This document shows positions 4,286 through 5,193 of a stretch of 5,193 nt of DNA, piece by piece; the first letter of the stretch is position 1; each line of letters opens with the position of its first letter. The position numbers and the translations under genes were made by a program. This DNA is from an uncultured Lachnospiraceae bacterium. GTDB taxonomy: Bacteria > Bacillota > Clostridia > Lachnospirales > Lachnospiraceae. Under the pieces are notes generated by a model, which worked only from the letters and a program-made list of their open reading frames with translations, did not search any database and had not been told where the DNA came from. Where the stretch lies: assembly GCA_947177105.1 (NCBI GenBank), contig CAMWTF010000209.1, positions 1 to 5,193 of the forward strand, written 5' to 3'.

Positions 4286-5014
4286 ATGAAAATAGAAAAA
4301 GTAAGCGAAAACCAGATTCGCTGCACCCTGACCAAGGAGGATCTGGCCAGCAGGGAGCTCCAGATCAGCGAACTGGCTTACGGGACGGAAAAGGCCAAAA
4401 ATCTGTTTCGGGACATGATGCAGCAGGCCAATTTTGAATTTGGCTTTGAGGCAGAGGATATCCCGCTGATGATTGAGGCCATCCCCATGAATGCGGAGTG
4501 CATAGTGCTGATTATCACCAAAGTGGAAGACCCGGAGGAGCTGGATACCCGGTTTGCCCGGTTTGCCCCCTCCGTACATGAGGATCTGGCGGACGTGGAG
4601 GAGGAAGCCGCCTCCGCGGCTGACGAGGTGCTGGATCTGTTCCGCAGACTTCAGGGCAGCGAGGATATCTCCTCCCCCCAAATGCCTTCTCCGGAGCTTT
4701 CCGCCGATGCAGAGAGCAAACTGATGATGAGAATGCTCAGATTCCATTCCCTGCATATGCTGATAACGGCCGCCTCTGCCGTCGCAGGCGGTGTAAAAGG
4801 CGCCAGTTCCCTGTACAAGGATACCAGGGAAGACTGCTATCTGCTGCTTCTGTCTCATCCCCAGCAGGATGCTGCCGACTTTAACAGATGCTGCAATATT
4901 CTCTCGGAATATGGATCCTTTGTCAAGGTGACGGCCTCCACCCCCTCCTATCTGGAGGAACACTGTGAGACGGTGATTCCTGAGAATGCCTTACAGGCTC
5001 TGGCTCAAATCTAA
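4286..5014 (+). CDS. mecA: MecA-family adaptor protein for ClpC/ClpP
   Basis: MecA proteins bind substrates through the N-terminal domain and dock on the ClpC ATPase through the C-terminal domain, promoting ClpC assembly and proteolysis; in B. subtilis the classic target is the competence factor ComK. This protein has 242 aa, slightly longer than B. subtilis MecA (218). Residues 1 to about 92 match the N-domain (MKIEKVSENQIRCTLTKEDL, then an acidic-aromatic stretch and ECIVLIITK at 71-79). Residues about 93-143 form a variable acidic, alanine- and serine-rich linker. Residues about 144-242 match the C-domain: LRFHSLHMLITAA, CYLLLLSHP, NILSEYGS and the ending LEEHCETVIPENALQAL, comparable to the B. 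subtilis LEEYGKLIISEHALETI end. The start is fixed by the strong ribosome binding site. It is divergent from the gene at 3528-3749 and convergent with the DUF1858 gene. Its substrates here are unknown; clostridial MecA need not control competence. Confidence 0.92.
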   Translation: MKIEKVSENQIRCTLTKEDLASRELQISELAYGTEKAKNLFRDMMQQANFEFGFEAEDIPLMIEAIPMNAECIVLIITKVEDPEELDTRFARFAPSVHEDLADVEEEAASAADEVLDLFRRLQGSEDISSPQMPSPELSADAESKLMMRMLRFHSLHMLITAASAVAGGVKGASSLYKDTREDCYLLLLSHPQQDAADFNRCCNILSEYGSFVKVTASTPSYLEEHCETVIPENALQALAQI

Positions 5015-5034
5015 AGAATTGTTTATCCAGCAAA

Positions 5035-5061
5035 AAATGCCTGGGGATTCCCCAGGCATTT
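5035..5061. terminator. Bidirectional intrinsic terminator between mecA and the DUF1858 gene
   Basis: AAATGCCTGGGG (5035-5046), loop ATT, then CCCCAGGCATTT (5050-5061): a perfect 12-bp stem. For minus-strand transcripts it is followed by six U residues (A6 at 5032-5037, partly in the stem), an excellent terminator for the DUF1858 gene. For mecA, whose stop is 20 bases upstream, the trailing tract is only ATTTCTAA, so termination should be weaker. Confidence 0.9.
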
Positions 5062-5070
5062 CTAACATAA

Positions 5071-5193
5071 CTACGCCTCCTGAATGTTCTTCATCAGCGC
5101 TTCCACATCAATGCCATGCACCATTGCTGCCTCCTCCAGGCTCTCGCCCTGAGCGGACGGGCATCCCAGACAGTGCATACCTGCTTCCATCAG
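5071..5193 (-). CDS. DUF1858 / hybrid-cluster-protein-associated redox disulfide domain protein, N-terminal part outside window
   Basis: The last 40 codons are present, ending in TAG at 5073-5071. The segment reads MEAGMHCLGCPSAQGESLEE, then AAMVHGIDVEALMKNIQEA. The GMHCLGCPSA block with its CxxC pair, followed by SLEEAAMVHGID, is characteristic of the DUF1858 domain (the prismane-associated redox-disulfide family), small proteins of about 65-80 residues found beside hybrid cluster proteins or alone in anaerobes. The cysteines probably form a redox disulfide or bind a metal; the precise role is not established. The start lies beyond the right edge, perhaps 25-35 codons away. It converges with mecA across a shared terminator 10 bases from its stop codon. 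Confidence 0.88.
   Translation of the reverse strand: MMEAGMHCLGCPSAQGESLEEAAMVHGIDVEALMKNIQEA

Noticed and set aside
4175..4963. Minus-strand open frame of 262 codons opposite mecA
   Set aside because: It is the complement of a clear MecA coding frame and would span the mecA promoter and ribosome binding site.

Overview
The window looks like chromosomal DNA from a spore-forming anaerobic Firmicute, most likely a Lachnospiraceae-type clostridium. This rests on protein families only: a MecA adaptor, a CwlD-like cell-wall amidase, a membrane-anchored SH3/GH18 hydrolase, a DUF1858 redox-disulfide protein, and strong purine-rich ribosome binding sites with some TTG starts. Coding DNA is moderately GC-rich and the main intergenic gap is clearly AT-rich. 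I see no mobile element, CRISPR array, tRNA or rRNA. No species can be named from this evidence.

Layout. Bases 1-3749 hold four minus-strand genes, read right to left: a small uncharacterised protein of 73 aa (3749-3528), a membrane-anchored SH3 plus glycoside hydrolase family 18 protein (3291-1579), a CwlD-type N-acetylmuramoyl-L-alanine amidase (1475-753), and a Sua5/YwlC threonylcarbamoyl-AMP synthase that runs off the left edge (664 to <1). A 536-base AT-rich divergent gap (3750-4285) follows. It carries the promoter of a plus-strand mecA (4286-5014). A strong 12-bp hairpin that can act in both directions (5035-5061) separates mecA from the converging 3' end of a DUF1858 protein (minus strand, 5193-5071, cut by the right edge).

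How the genes fit together. The GH18 protein and the amidase are both exported or membrane-anchored cell-wall enzymes. Their families include SleL/YaaH (cortex-fragment glucosaminidase) and CwlD (muramic-lactam formation), so a shared role in the spore cortex or peptidoglycan is a reasonable inference. Sua5 makes the precursor of the t6A tRNA modification and has its own promoter, so it is probably linked only by position. MecA delivers substrates to ClpC/ClpP.

The genes are ordinary families and I found no convincing new multi-gene system. The less ordinary material is regulatory: a perfect 9-bp dyad bracketing the mecA -35 box, a 15-bp palindrome beside the GH18 promoter, a 5'-terminal hairpin in the GH18 leader that carries a 16S-tail-like sequence exactly complementary to the mecA ribosome binding site, and an inverted repeat enclosing the cwlD ribosome binding site. 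The 73-aa protein is the only complete gene I could not assign.
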